Assembly: GCF_018256155.1 (NCBI RefSeq)
Contig: NZ_JAERLY010000011.1
Coordinates: 1 to 64,000 of the forward strand
From: Gluconobacter sp. Dm-62
GTDB lineage: Bacteria; Pseudomonadota; Alphaproteobacteria; Acetobacterales; Acetobacteraceae
Direction: 5' to 3'
Length of the DNA: 64,000 bases
Both the position numbers and the translations under genes were made by a program. The notes under the pieces are model-generated. The model did no database searches and was not told the DNA's origin. It saw nothing but the letters and a program-made list of their open reading frames with translations. Of the stretch, positions 45,371-54,028 are shown piece by piece. Position 1 is the stretch's first letter. The number at the start of each line of letters is the position of its first letter.

Positions 45371-45634
45371 TCAGCTTTCGGTGGAACGCTGGTTCGTTAC
45401 CAGCAGAATCACATATGGCACGAAGAAATACAGTGCAATCATGACCATGAGCGGACCGAGAATCCATGCCATGTTTTCATGGAACAGCGACTGGCTGAAA
45501 AGATTTCCCAGTCCCATCATGCAACTGACGCAAAAGAAGCCACCCAGATTGGCCAGAAATCCACGCTCTCCGTTGATCTGACGCAGCTGATTGAAAAAGG
45601 CGTTAGACTGCTGCGGGACGGTCATTGCGGACAT
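45371..45634 (-). CDS. Small membrane protein of unknown function
   Basis: An 87-residue product with two predicted membrane helices (about residues 27-47 and 55-78) joined by a short FHENMAW turn. I do not recognise the family. It converges on the sorbitol-dehydrogenase operon and is divergent from the Rieske oxygenase about 230 bases away. A role in the respiratory membrane is possible but unsupported. Confidence 0.6.
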   Translation of the reverse strand: MSAMTVPQQSNAFFNQLRQINGERGFLANLGGFFCVSCMMGLGNLFSQSLFHENMAWILGPLMVMIALYFFVPYVILLVTNQRSTES

Positions 45635-45862
45635 ACTTCCTGTTTGCCGACAAATGACAGAAAAAACGCGCCATTCGCGCCTCCCATCTTCCGGACTGGC
45701 GGAAGGATACTGCCAGGACCAGCAAGATCAAAGCCACAACTCCACAAAAAGCACCTGAACGCATCAGTCTGATCTCTTTTTGCGAACAGATCATCACGTA
45801 ATTTGATATATCCGCGAACGGTCGCATGGTGGATGATGCTCTTACATGCACAGGAGCCTCTC

Positions 45863-46900
45863 ATGGTCGCAAAATCCGCCGTTGCTCCCCTGCCCCGTAA
45901 CTGCACGTTCGAGGCTGCGGACTGGGATCTTTTATCACGCTGCTGGCATCCGGTGGCATTGGTCCGTGAGTTGGAAGACAAACCGCTGGGTGTGACCCTT
46001 CTGGATGCGCCCCTCGTCATCTATCGTGCAGGAGAGGACATCGTGATTGCGGACGATCTGTGTCCGCATCGGGGTGTTCCACTGAGCATGGGCACAGGCA
46101 ACGGCGAGACGATTGCCTGTGCGTATCACGGATTTCGCTTCGGCAACGGTGGCAGATGCGTGCGCGTTCCTGCGCATCCTGATAGCGCCATTCCATCCAA
46201 ACTCAACCTGCGCACCTATCCAACTGTCGAACGATACGGGCTGATCTGGACGTGCCTGAACTCCGACGGGACCGTGACGATCCCGCCGATGCCGCACTGG
46301 GACGAGCCTGAGTATCAGCAGATCAACTGCCCCTGGATCGATATCGCGGGTTTTGCGGGACGTCAGGTCGAAGGCTTCATCGACGTGGCCCATTTCGCCT
46401 TCGTTCATACCGAGACCTTCGCCGATCCCGACAACCCCGTCGTTCCCTCCTACATGCCCAGAATGACGCAGGACGGGTTCGAAGCGAAATATCGCAGCTC
46501 GGTCAGCAATTTCCCTGTCGGACATGAGGATTGGGAGAAGCCAGGATTTGAATGGCTGCGGCATTTCCGTGTCCATGTGCCATTTGTCGCCACGCTGGAA
46601 ATCCATTTCCCGGATGAAGGACGGCTTGTCATCATGAATGCCGCCTCGCCGGTTTCCGCGCGGAAGACAAGGATGTTCTCGCCGATCTGCCGGAATTTCG
46701 ACAGGCATATCCCACTTCAGGCCGTTTATGACTTCAACCGGCAGGTCTTTGAAGAAGACCGCGCCCTCGTCGAGGCGCAGAAGCCCGAAAATCTGCCGCT
46801 TGATCCGACGCTGGAAGCGCATGTCATGGCGGATCGCAGCTCGATCGCCTATCGCAGAGCCCTGCGGGAGATGGGATTTAGTCAGTTCTTCAGCGCATGA
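45863..46900 (+). CDS. Rieske non-haem iron oxygenase
   Basis: From the ATG at 45863 (GGAG site 7 bases upstream) this is a 345-residue oxygenase subunit. The Rieske cluster ligands are Cys67/His69 in CPHRG and Cys86/His89 in CAYHGFRF. The mononuclear iron site is the DxxHxxxxH of FIDVAHFAFVHTETF near residue 175. The architecture resembles VanA/phenoxybenzoate-type demethylase or hydroxylase subunits. No reductase or ferredoxin gene is adjacent, so electrons must come from elsewhere. The substrate is unknown. Confidence 0.85.
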   Translation: MVAKSAVAPLPRNCTFEAADWDLLSRCWHPVALVRELEDKPLGVTLLDAPLVIYRAGEDIVIADDLCPHRGVPLSMGTGNGETIACAYHGFRFGNGGRCVRVPAHPDSAIPSKLNLRTYPTVERYGLIWTCLNSDGTVTIPPMPHWDEPEYQQINCPWIDIAGFAGRQVEGFIDVAHFAFVHTETFADPDNPVVPSYMPRMTQDGFEAKYRSSVSNFPVGHEDWEKPGFEWLRHFRVHVPFVATLEIHFPDEGRLVIMNAASPVSARKTRMFSPICRNFDRHIPLQAVYDFNRQVFEEDRALVEAQKPENLPLDPTLEAHVMADRSSIAYRRALREMGFSQFFSA

Positions 46901-46917
46901 CGCACTGAAACGTCAAA

Positions 46918-46947
46918 AAAACCGGCGCCTGTTACGACGCCGGTTTT
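46918..46947. terminator. Bidirectional terminator between Rieske gene and glpK
   Basis: A perfect 10-bp stem AAAACCGGCG / CGCCGGTTTT with a 10-base loop is followed on the minus strand by a run of seven Ts. It is therefore a strong terminator for glpK and also serves the convergent Rieske gene. Confidence 0.85.
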
Positions 46948-46965
46948 CATGATCGCATTTAACGC

Positions 46966-48507
46966 TCAAGCAGCCTGACTGGTCACCTCGACGGCGGCGG
47001 CATGTCCGACGGGTGCTGGAGGCGGCGTCAGCGTCCGGCGAACCGCATCGTGCCATCCATCGATCATGATACGACGCTGTGCCGGGTCCATTTTCGGTGC
47101 AAAAACGCGCTCCTGCTTCCAGGTCGCTGCAACTTCGTCGAGGCTCTTCCATAGCCCGACCTGCAATCCGGCAAGGAATGCTGCACCAAGCGCCGTAGTC
47201 TCGATATTGACCGGACGCTCGACCTCCGCCTTGAGCATTGAGGACAGGAACTGGGCGAACCAGTCATTGACCGCCATACCGCCATCGATGCGCAGGATGC
47301 TCGTCCGCATAGCGCCGTCCTCACGCATTGCGCGGATGAGGTCATAGGTCTGGAATGCTACGGATTCCAGCATCGCGCGGGCAATATGCGCCTGCGTGGA
47401 GCCCAGCGTCAGACCGCAGATCAGACCGCGTGCATCCGGGTCCCAGTGCGGGGCACCCAGGCCTACGAAGGCCGGAACCATATAGACGCCATGGCTGTCC
47501 GGGATGCGGGTTGCCATATCGTCTGTCTGGGAGGCATGCGTAATCAGGTGCAGACCGTCACGCAGCCACTTGATACCGGCGCCAGCAACGAAGATGGACC
47601 CTTCCAGAGCGTAGATGGTCTTTCCGCCGATACGGTAGGCAATCGTGGTCAGCAGACGGTTGTTGGAAATGATGGGCTTCTCGCCGGTGTTAAGCAGCAT
47701 GAAGCAGCCTGTTCCGTAAGTCGCCTTGGCCATGCCCTCCTGGAAGCAGGCCTGTCCGATCACGGCCGCATGCTGGTCGCCTGCCATGCCGCCAATGATA
47801 ATCTTTTCACCGAACAGCTTGGCTTCTGTCTCACCGAAATTGCTGCTGTTGTCACAGACTTCCGGCAGAAGGGAGCGTGGCACATTGAAAAGCTGCAGAA
47901 GCTCCTCGTCCCACTGCTGCGTATGGATGTTGAACAGCGACGTGCGGCAGGCATTGGTGATATCCGTTGCATGACGCTTGCCGCCAGTCAGGCGCCACAG
48001 CAGGAAGCAGTCGATCGTGCCCGCTGCGAGTTCCCCGGCTTCCGCACGACGACGGGCATCAGGCACGTGGTCGAGCAGCCAGGCGATCTTGCTGGCAGAG
48101 AAATAGGGATCCAGTAGCAGACCGGTCTTGTCACGGACCATCGCTTCCTTGCCCTGCTGGCGCAGCAGGCTGCACTCATGAGCCGTCCGGCGATCCTGCC
48201 AGACGAGCGCACGATGGATGGCACGGCCTGTCTCACGGTCCCAGATTACAATGGTTTCGCGCTGGTTGGTGATCCCAAGGGCCGCAATGCGCTCCGGCCC
48301 GCCGACCTCGTCGATCGTCTCACGGGCTGTGGAAAGCACATCGCGCCAGATGTCTTCGACGTCATGCTCGACCCAGCCGGGCTCCGGATAATGCTGTGGG
48401 AACTCGCGACGGGAGATGGCCAGAGCCTGCGCGTCCTTGCCGAAGATGATGCTCCGGGTCGAGGTCGTGCCCTGATCGATGGCGAGGATGCAGTCTTTCT
48501 TGTTCAT
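46966..48507 (-). CDS. glpK: Glycerol kinase
   Basis: GlpK phosphorylates imported glycerol. The ATG at 48507 behind GGAGAG gives 513 residues (the frame extends to 48597 without support). LAIDQGTTSTRSIIF is the N-terminal phosphate-binding motif. GYFSASK-like LDPYFSASKIAWLLD and GGMAGDQHAAVIGQACF, then RIDGGMAVNDWFAQFLSSML, are FGGY-kinase signatures. It is the last gene of the glpD-glpF-glpK operon, 52 bases after glpF. Confidence 0.95.
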   Translation of the reverse strand: MNKKDCILAIDQGTTSTRSIIFGKDAQALAISRREFPQHYPEPGWVEHDVEDIWRDVLSTARETIDEVGGPERIAALGITNQRETIVIWDRETGRAIHRALVWQDRRTAHECSLLRQQGKEAMVRDKTGLLLDPYFSASKIAWLLDHVPDARRRAEAGELAAGTIDCFLLWRLTGGKRHATDITNACRTSLFNIHTQQWDEELLQLFNVPRSLLPEVCDNSSNFGETEAKLFGEKIIIGGMAGDQHAAVIGQACFQEGMAKATYGTGCFMLLNTGEKPIISNNRLLTTIAYRIGGKTIYALEGSIFVAGAGIKWLRDGLHLITHASQTDDMATRIPDSHGVYMVPAFVGLGAPHWDPDARGLICGLTLGSTQAHIARAMLESVAFQTYDLIRAMREDGAMRTSILRIDGGMAVNDWFAQFLSSMLKAEVERPVNIETTALGAAFLAGLQVGLWKSLDEVAATWKQERVFAPKMDPAQRRIMIDGWHDAVRRTLTPPPAPVGHAAAVEVTSQAA

Positions 48508-48559
48508 GATGTGCTCTCCAGCGGAAAATCGTGAAAGTTTGAAAGGTTTCAGACTGATT

Positions 48560-49456
48560 TCAGGAGACCCGGTTGATGACCGGAAAGGTAGGATCACCCG
48601 GATTGGAGACGACCAGAACCGGCTCGGCGGGGTTGATCCCTTCAGGCGCCACGGTGACGGTCTGCTCTAGGTAGCGCGGCATGAACGGGCGCAGGCCGAA
48701 CTGGTAGACGGCTGCCCCGATCGGACCCCCAATCAGCGGGGCCACGACGGGAACCCAGAAATAGTTGCCCGGTGCCGGCAGTGCGCTCTGCCCCCAGCCT
48801 GCAAAGAAGCAGAACAGGCGCGGGCCGAAATCACGGGCCGGATTGATGGCCCAGGCATCCAGATAGCCGCAGGATGCGCCGATGATTGCCACCAGAAGGC
48901 CGATGATCAGCGCGCTGGAATTCGCCTGCGGAGCCTGGGTGTTGTACTGGCAGGTGATCGCGAAAATGCCAAAAACCAGCACTGCCGTCAGGACCAGCTC
49001 GTCCCAGAATGCGTGCGACACCGTGACGAAATCACCGGGATGGGTGAAGAACACGCCTGCCGAACCACCATCCACAGCACGCGTCAGATTATGCGCCATG
49101 TTGAAGTGATCGATGACCGGGACATAGAGCGAGTACACCAGCGCCGCGCCCGCAAGGCCACCCAAAACTTGAGCGCTCATGTAAGGAAGCACTTTTTTCC
49201 AGGAAAAGCCCCGAAACATCGCCAGTGAAAGGGTGACGGCCGGGTTCGCGTGCGTGCCGCTGATCGCGCCGGTCGCATAAATCGCCACCGTCACACCCAG
49301 ACCCCAGACAATGCACACGCCCCAGTACGCCGATTTGTACGGACTGGGATCGTAGAGCGAGTACATGGCCGCGACACCGTCTCCGAAGAGGATGATGATC
49401 GCGACTGCGAAGAACTCCGAGAGGAGCTCACCAAGGTAACGCTTGTTTTCTGACAT
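48560..49456 (-). CDS. glpF: Glycerol uptake facilitator (aquaglyceroporin)
   Basis: The 298-residue MIP channel has both NPA motifs: SGTHANPAVTLS after the second helix and WAINPARDFGPRLF after the fifth. The aspartate in NPARD is the glycerol-channel signature. It starts 35 bases after the glpD stop. The C-terminal tail after the last helix is longer than in E. coli GlpF. Confidence 0.94.
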   Translation of the reverse strand: MSENKRYLGELLSEFFAVAIIILFGDGVAAMYSLYDPSPYKSAYWGVCIVWGLGVTVAIYATGAISGTHANPAVTLSLAMFRGFSWKKVLPYMSAQVLGGLAGAALVYSLYVPVIDHFNMAHNLTRAVDGGSAGVFFTHPGDFVTVSHAFWDELVLTAVLVFGIFAITCQYNTQAPQANSSALIIGLLVAIIGASCGYLDAWAINPARDFGPRLFCFFAGWGQSALPAPGNYFWVPVVAPLIGGPIGAAVYQFGLRPFMPRYLEQTVTVAPEGINPAEPVLVVSNPGDPTFPVINRVS

Positions 49457-49491
49457 GACTGATATCCGCCATGAAAATGAAGCAAAGGAAG

Positions 49492-51072
49492 TCAGGCGAC
49501 GTTCTGCCGCACGACCGGATCGGGATGGGAAACAGAGGCGACACCACCCTGCAGACGGCCTTCGACATAAGTCTGAAGGGCTGCACGATCGGCATCACTG
49601 ACAAACAGGCCAAGCCGCGAGCGACGCCACAGGATATCTTCGGCGCTGCGAGCCCATTCGTTGTCGATGAGATAGTCCACCTCGCGCGCACTGAGCGTGT
49701 CACCGAACATCTGCCCCATACCTTCGGGGTTGGACGTGGCGATGACGTAGGCACGCAGACCGTAATTGCGCATCAGACGCCAGGAGGTCCGCTCGGACAG
49801 GTGCGGCGCATGAGCCCGGAAACGACTGAGCTGGGCGTCGAAATCCTTCGGCGCAAACTCCCCGCCCGGAAGCGGGGTACCATCGGTCCAGCCCGGCTTT
49901 TTCAGGACAGGAAGATGCGGCGCGAGCTTCTCGACGGCGTGTTCGGCCAGCTTGCGGAAGGTCGTGATCTTACCACCAAAAACCGACAGGATCGGCGCGG
50001 CAGTCGCCTCTACATCCAGAACGTAATCGCGCGTGACGGCCGAAGCATTGCCCGAGTTGTCGTCATAAAGCGGGCGCACGCCGGCATAGGTCCAGACAAC
50101 ATCCTCGGGACGCACAGTCTTTGTGAAGTAGCGGTTCACGCTCTCGCACAGATAGGTGATTTCGTCGGACGAGATCTCGACATGGCCCGGGTCCTGCTCC
50201 CACGGAACATCCGTGGTGCCGATCAGGGTGAAATCCTGTTCGTAGGGAATGGCGAAGACGATCCGCTTGTCCGGGTTCTGGAAGATGTAGGCCTGCGAAC
50301 CCTCGAAGACGCGCGGCACCACAATATGACTGCCCTTGACCAGACGCACACGGTTGCGGCTCGGCACGTTCAGTCGATCATGCAGCAGTTCGGCAACCCA
50401 CGGACCCGCCGCATTGACGAGAGCCTTGGCCTGAACCGTGCTCTGCTCGCCGGTCTCGGTGTTTTCGAGCGTTGCGGTCCAGCTCTGCGGGCCACGAACG
50501 GCTTTGAGGAGACGGGTGCGTGTCTGGACATTCGCGCCAACGCGCACGGCATCCATGGCGTTGAGAACGACCAGTCGGCTGTCCTGCACCCAGCCATCCG
50601 AATATTCGAAGCCGCGCACATAGTCCGAACGAAGAGGCTTCCCCGCCGGAGCTGTCCGAAGGTTCAGCGCCTTCGTTCGCGGCAGCGTCATGTTCGGACA
50701 GAGATGATCGTACAGGAACAGCCCTGTCCGCAGCAGCCAGGCCGGGCGCAGCATTTTCGAATGCGGCAGGACAAAGCGCATGGGCCAGATGATGTGCGGT
50801 GCAATCTTCAGCAGACGCTCGCGCTCCATCAGGGCCTCACGGACCAGCCGGAACTCGTAATACTCGAGATAGCGCAAACCGCCATGGATCAGCTTGGTGC
50901 TTGCGGAAGATGTATGGCTTGCAAGGTCATCCTGCTCGACGAGAAGCACGTTCGCTCCCCTGCCCGCGGCATCCCTTGCAATACCACAGCCATTGATCCC
51001 GCCGCCCACGACCAGAAGGTCATAGGGTGCAGGCGCTCTGGCCGCGGTTGAAACCTCATGAATCGATGACAT
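49492..51072 (-). CDS. glpD: Aerobic glycerol-3-phosphate dehydrogenase
   Basis: GlpD oxidises glycerol-3-phosphate to dihydroxyacetone phosphate and feeds ubiquinone. The 526-residue product has YDLLVVGGGINGCGIARDAAGRGANVLLVEQDDLA for FAD binding. HTSSASTKLIHGGLRYLEYYEFRLVREAL and DVPWEQDPGHVEISSDEITYL are conserved. The ATG at 51072 sits 5 bases after AGGAGGG; a GTG directly before it is the alternative. A perfect inverted repeat lies just upstream. Confidence 0.94.
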   Translation of the reverse strand: MSSIHEVSTAARAPAPYDLLVVGGGINGCGIARDAAGRGANVLLVEQDDLASHTSSASTKLIHGGLRYLEYYEFRLVREALMERERLLKIAPHIIWPMRFVLPHSKMLRPAWLLRTGLFLYDHLCPNMTLPRTKALNLRTAPAGKPLRSDYVRGFEYSDGWVQDSRLVVLNAMDAVRVGANVQTRTRLLKAVRGPQSWTATLENTETGEQSTVQAKALVNAAGPWVAELLHDRLNVPSRNRVRLVKGSHIVVPRVFEGSQAYIFQNPDKRIVFAIPYEQDFTLIGTTDVPWEQDPGHVEISSDEITYLCESVNRYFTKTVRPEDVVWTYAGVRPLYDDNSGNASAVTRDYVLDVEATAAPILSVFGGKITTFRKLAEHAVEKLAPHLPVLKKPGWTDGTPLPGGEFAPKDFDAQLSRFRAHAPHLSERTSWRLMRNYGLRAYVIATSNPEGMGQMFGDTLSAREVDYLIDNEWARSAEDILWRRSRLGLFVSDADRAALQTYVEGRLQGGVASVSHPDPVVRQNVA

Positions 51073-51091
51073 CACACCCTCCTGTCATCAC

Positions 51092-51126
51092 GCTCCAAAA
51101 CGAGCGGTCGATGTTCGTTTTGGAGC
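51092..51126. promoter_or_regulatory. Candidate GlpR operator upstream of glpD
   Basis: A perfect 12-bp inverted repeat, GCTCCAAAACGA / TCGTTTTGGAGC, with an 11-base spacer lies 20 bases upstream of glpD, between glpR and glpD. The TTCG core resembles half-sites bound by the DeoR-type GlpR of enterics. It would let glycerol-3-phosphate induce glpD-glpF-glpK. Confidence 0.65.
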
Positions 51127-51190
51127 ATGTTTAGCGATAAAGAAAGCGATTTATGTGATTCGTAACGCAATAGTGTTGGTATGCGAGTAA

Positions 51191-51976
51191 TCAGACGTTA
51201 TTTTCAGCCACATGAAGGGTGACGCCTGCGGCTTCCAGCGCCCGCTGGAAGGATTCGGAGACCGGTTTGTCGGTAATCAGGTCATCGATATCGTGCAGGT
51301 CGCCTACTCGCCCCATGGGGTGGCGTGTAAACTTCGTATGGTCCGCCAACAGCAGGACGCGACGGGAGTTCCGGATAATTGTTCGTGCACACTGGATCTC
51401 GCTCAGATCGAAATCCAGCAACGTGCCGTCTTCCTCGATCCCGCTGATCCCGATGACCCCGAATTCCGTGCGAAATGACGATAGGGTTTCGATAGCAGCC
51501 GCGCCCAGAATGGCCCCGTCCCGTGGGCGCAGCTGGCCTCCTGCAATGATTGTATGAAAATCCGCTCTTCCCGAAACAAGGGACGCCACATGCAGATTAT
51601 TGGTCACGATCCTCAGGTCCCGGTGGCTGGTGAGCGAACGTGCAAAGGCCTCCGTCGTGGTACCGATATTAATGAACAGGGAAGATCGATCAGGAATCAA
51701 AGCGGCGGCATAGCGTCCGATCGTATCCTTGGCAGAGGAATTGAGGATCTGGCGCGCGTCATAATCCAGATTTTCAACCGTGGAGACCGGCGTTGCCCCA
51801 CCATGATGGCGGCATAGCAGTCCAAGCCCTGCAAGATATGTCACATCCCGGCGAATGGTCTGCACCGCGACACTGAAATGCTGCGCCATGTCCTCATTGG
51901 CCATGTAACCCTGGCTGCGGACCAGACGTACGATCTGGTCCTGTCGCGGGCTGGTCAGAAGCTGTTCATAGGGCAT
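51191..51976 (-). CDS. glpR: DeoR-family glycerol-3-phosphate regulon repressor
   Basis: From the ATG at 51976 (MPYEQLLTSPRQDQIVRLV) the protein has 261 residues. The DeoR helix-turn-helix (GYMANEDMAQHFSVAVQTIRRDVTYLAGLGLLCRHHGGA) is N-terminal and the sugar-phosphate sensor domain follows (SLFINIGTTTEAFA; HTIIAGGQLRPRDGAILG). It lies directly upstream of glpD on the same strand with the inverted repeat between. The frame is open to 52033 without a good start. Confidence 0.9.
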   Translation of the reverse strand: MPYEQLLTSPRQDQIVRLVRSQGYMANEDMAQHFSVAVQTIRRDVTYLAGLGLLCRHHGGATPVSTVENLDYDARQILNSSAKDTIGRYAAALIPDRSSLFINIGTTTEAFARSLTSHRDLRIVTNNLHVASLVSGRADFHTIIAGGQLRPRDGAILGAAAIETLSSFRTEFGVIGISGIEEDGTLLDFDLSEIQCARTIIRNSRRVLLLADHTKFTRHPMGRVGDLHDIDDLITDKPVSESFQRALEAAGVTLHVAENNV

Positions 51977-52221
51977 GATCGGTCGTCCGGATGCAGGATG
52001 TGAGAAAACGAACATAAGCGCACATTTCATCACACGGAAAGCCAGCGAACGCCCCGCATCTTCCGATTCATAACAGCAAAAGAAACCTGAAGCCCGTACG
52101 GGCCGTTACAGACCGCGTCCCAAAAGCCATATTCCGGCCACGCTTGAGAGGCTCTATAACAATTCAGAGCATGGTCCCGGTCGTTCTTTCGGGATGTCAT
52201 GACTGGGTTTGAAGGTGAGTT

Positions 52222-52665
52222 ATGAAGACAAAACTATTCGCAGGCCTGATGGCCGGTTGCCTCCTCGCCGCAGCACCACTTGCTTCTGCCGATCCTCGCG
52301 GCGGCGGTGGTCCGGGTGGCGGTCCTGGCGGCGGTGGTCATGGTGACTATCGCGGAGGCGGTGGTCATGGTGGCGGACAGAACCGTGTCTGGCGCCGTGG
52401 CGACCGTTATGACGGGCCCCGTGGCAGCCGCTGGGCCGTCAACAACTGGCGCAACTATCGTGGCCTGTATGCTCCGCCGCGAGGCTATTACTGGACGCGT
52501 TATGGCAATCAGTTCCTGCTGACAGCTCTGGCAACCGGCCTCATCGCCGGTGTCGTCAGCGCCAACGGCATGGGCGTTGCCCCCGCCCCTGGCATGATGC
52601 AGCCGGGTGTGCCGGTCGCCCCGGGTGCTGTCCCTCCTCCGGGATATGGTCCGGGACCCTACTGA
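52222..52665 (+). CDS. Exported Gly/His-rich RcnB-like protein
   Basis: The 147-residue product has a signal peptide (after ASA, residue 23) and then a Gly-rich low-complexity stretch with scattered His (GGGGHGDYRGGGGHGGG). The RcnB-type domain follows: VWRRGDRYDG, NNWRNYRGLYAPPRGYYWTRYGNQFLLTALATGLIAGVV. It ends in a Pro/Gly/Met tail. RcnB of E. coli is a periplasmic Ni/Co-homeostasis protein. A metal link here is inferred, and no exporter is adjacent. Confidence 0.8.
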   Translation: MKTKLFAGLMAGCLLAAAPLASADPRGGGGPGGGPGGGGHGDYRGGGGHGGGQNRVWRRGDRYDGPRGSRWAVNNWRNYRGLYAPPRGYYWTRYGNQFLLTALATGLIAGVVSANGMGVAPAPGMMQPGVPVAPGAVPPPGYGPGPY

Positions 52666-52679
52666 GCCAGTCTCATCGT

Positions 52680-52712
52680 AAGAAAGGGCGCCTTAACAGG
52701 GCGCCCTTTCTT
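52680..52712. terminator. Bidirectional terminator after the RcnB-like gene
   Basis: A perfect 13-bp stem, AAGAAAGGGCGCC / GGCGCCCTTTCTT, with a 7-base loop begins 15 bases after the stop. T-containing flanks on both strands also suit the convergent small gene. Confidence 0.8.
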
Positions 52713-52743
52713 ATGCCGATCCGTTCGTCCCAGCAGCGCATTC

Positions 52744-52926
52744 TCATTTCGACATGCAGGTGCAGTAGACATGGACGATGGCGAAAATGATGAAGCCAGC
52801 CATCCAGAAATAACTGGCATGGATATGGCCCGCAGCATCCATGGTGGTCGTCATGCAGGCCACAAGAAAAAACGCCGTCATGAGAGCGCCGGACAGAACC
52901 ATCCAAATAATGCGATTTCTGGTCAT
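52744..52926 (-). CDS. Small two-helix membrane protein of unknown function
   Basis: The ATG at 52926 gives 60 residues (MTRNRIIWMV...) with hydrophobic helices at about 6-24 and 37-55 and a C-terminal YCTCMSK. A TTG at 52989 would extend it by 21 residues. I do not recognise the family. It lies just downstream of ribokinase on the same strand and ends at a bidirectional terminator. Confidence 0.5.
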   Translation of the reverse strand: MTRNRIIWMVLSGALMTAFFLVACMTTTMDAAGHIHASYFWMAGFIIFAIVHVYCTCMSK

Positions 52927-52998
52927 GTCCTGCGGATCCGTTGCTGATTGCGATGCGCGGAACCTGAACCCAAAAAACTGCCTGTGCAAGCAGGGTTT

Positions 52999-53943
52999 CT
53001 AGTCCTGCATTAAGGCCGCAACCTCGTTCCATTCCGGGGCGGCATCCGCGGCGCCATGACGGGTCGTAGCCAGAGCCCCGCAGGCAGAGGCGATCCGTGC
53101 CGCTGCGGGGAGCGTTTTTCCAAGGGCGAGCGCCACCGCCAGCCCCGCATTGAAACAGTCTCCCGCCGCCACCGTATCAATCGGGACCACCCGAAAGGGT
53201 GCCAGATGACCTGACGAAGTGCCGTCATGCCAGAAGACGCCCTGCGCGCCCATCTTGACCAGAACAGCACGAACGCCCTTTGCCAGCAGGGCCTCTGCCG
53301 CAGTTCGAGCCAGTTCCACCGTTGCGGGACGGATACCGGTGAGGCTGAAGGTTTCACTCTCGTTAGGTGTGAGAATATCGATCTCGGACCATAGAGATTC
53401 CGACAAACCATGTTCGGGCGCGGGGGCCGGGTCGAGCACGACGAGACCACCTGCGCTACGCGTCTGACGTGCCGCAGCAAGAACGGCAGCCTGGGGGATT
53501 TCCAGCTGAAGCAGCAGGACCTTTGCCCGCTTCAGCCAAGACGCTGCCGCCGTGATATCCGTCTCATCAACGGCCATGTTCGCCCCCCCTGCGACGGTGA
53601 TGCAGTTCTCCGCCGCAGCATCAATTCCAATCAGGGCAATCCCGGTGGGGTTGTCTGTATCGTCCCGCAGCGGCGACAGATCCACGCCAAACCCGGCAAG
53701 GCTGGCCCGGGCCTGCGCGCCGAAAGCATCGCAGCCCACGCGTCCCGCAAGTGCAACATCCACATCGAACGTCCGCGCCAGCCTTGCGGCAGCGGCGGCC
53801 TGATTGCTCCCCTTCCCGCCCAGACCAATCGCATAACTTTCGGCATGAACGGTCTCGCCAGGACGGGGGAGCCGCTGGCTGCGGGCCGTCAGATCGATAT
53901 TGATGCTGCCGAAGGAAAGGATCAGGGGCGTATGCAGGGTCAT
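52999..53943 (-). CDS. rbsK: Ribokinase (PfkB family)
   Basis: From the ATG at 53943 this is a 314-residue sugar kinase. It has the PfkB N-terminal signature GLGGKGSNQAAAAARLA and the C-terminal anion-hole signature DTVAAGDCFNAGLAVAL with the catalytic Asp. FGSINIDLTARSQRLPRPGETV fits ribokinase better than fructokinase. No ribose transporter is adjacent, so it probably salvages ribose from nucleosides or imported pentose. Confidence 0.88.
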   Translation of the reverse strand: MTLHTPLILSFGSINIDLTARSQRLPRPGETVHAESYAIGLGGKGSNQAAAAARLARTFDVDVALAGRVGCDAFGAQARASLAGFGVDLSPLRDDTDNPTGIALIGIDAAAENCITVAGGANMAVDETDITAAASWLKRAKVLLLQLEIPQAAVLAAARQTRSAGGLVVLDPAPAPEHGLSESLWSEIDILTPNESETFSLTGIRPATVELARTAAEALLAKGVRAVLVKMGAQGVFWHDGTSSGHLAPFRVVPIDTVAAGDCFNAGLAVALALGKTLPAAARIASACGALATTRHGAADAAPEWNEVAALMQD

Positions 53944-54028
53944 GTCCGCAAGTCCGGAAGCTGGAGAAACAGGGATTTTTCGAGCCTGCTTATCGGATGG
54001 CCCAGCGGCCTTCAAGCATGCCGGGCCG

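Noticed and set aside
45935-46822. A 295-residue minus-strand frame opposite the Rieske gene
   Set aside because: The Rieske and iron-site motifs fix the plus-strand reading; the antisense product has no domain.
49471-51051. A 526-residue plus-strand reading frame covering almost all of glpD in antisense
   Set aside because: The glpD protein on the other strand is clear and full length. The antisense product is rich in Arg, His and Gln with no recognisable domain or ribosome site. Long mirror frames are expected in GC-rich genes.
52280-52522. An 80-residue frame inside the RcnB-like gene, Val/Ala-rich
   Set aside because: It is the shifted reading of the Gly-rich repeat codons and has no start signal of its own.
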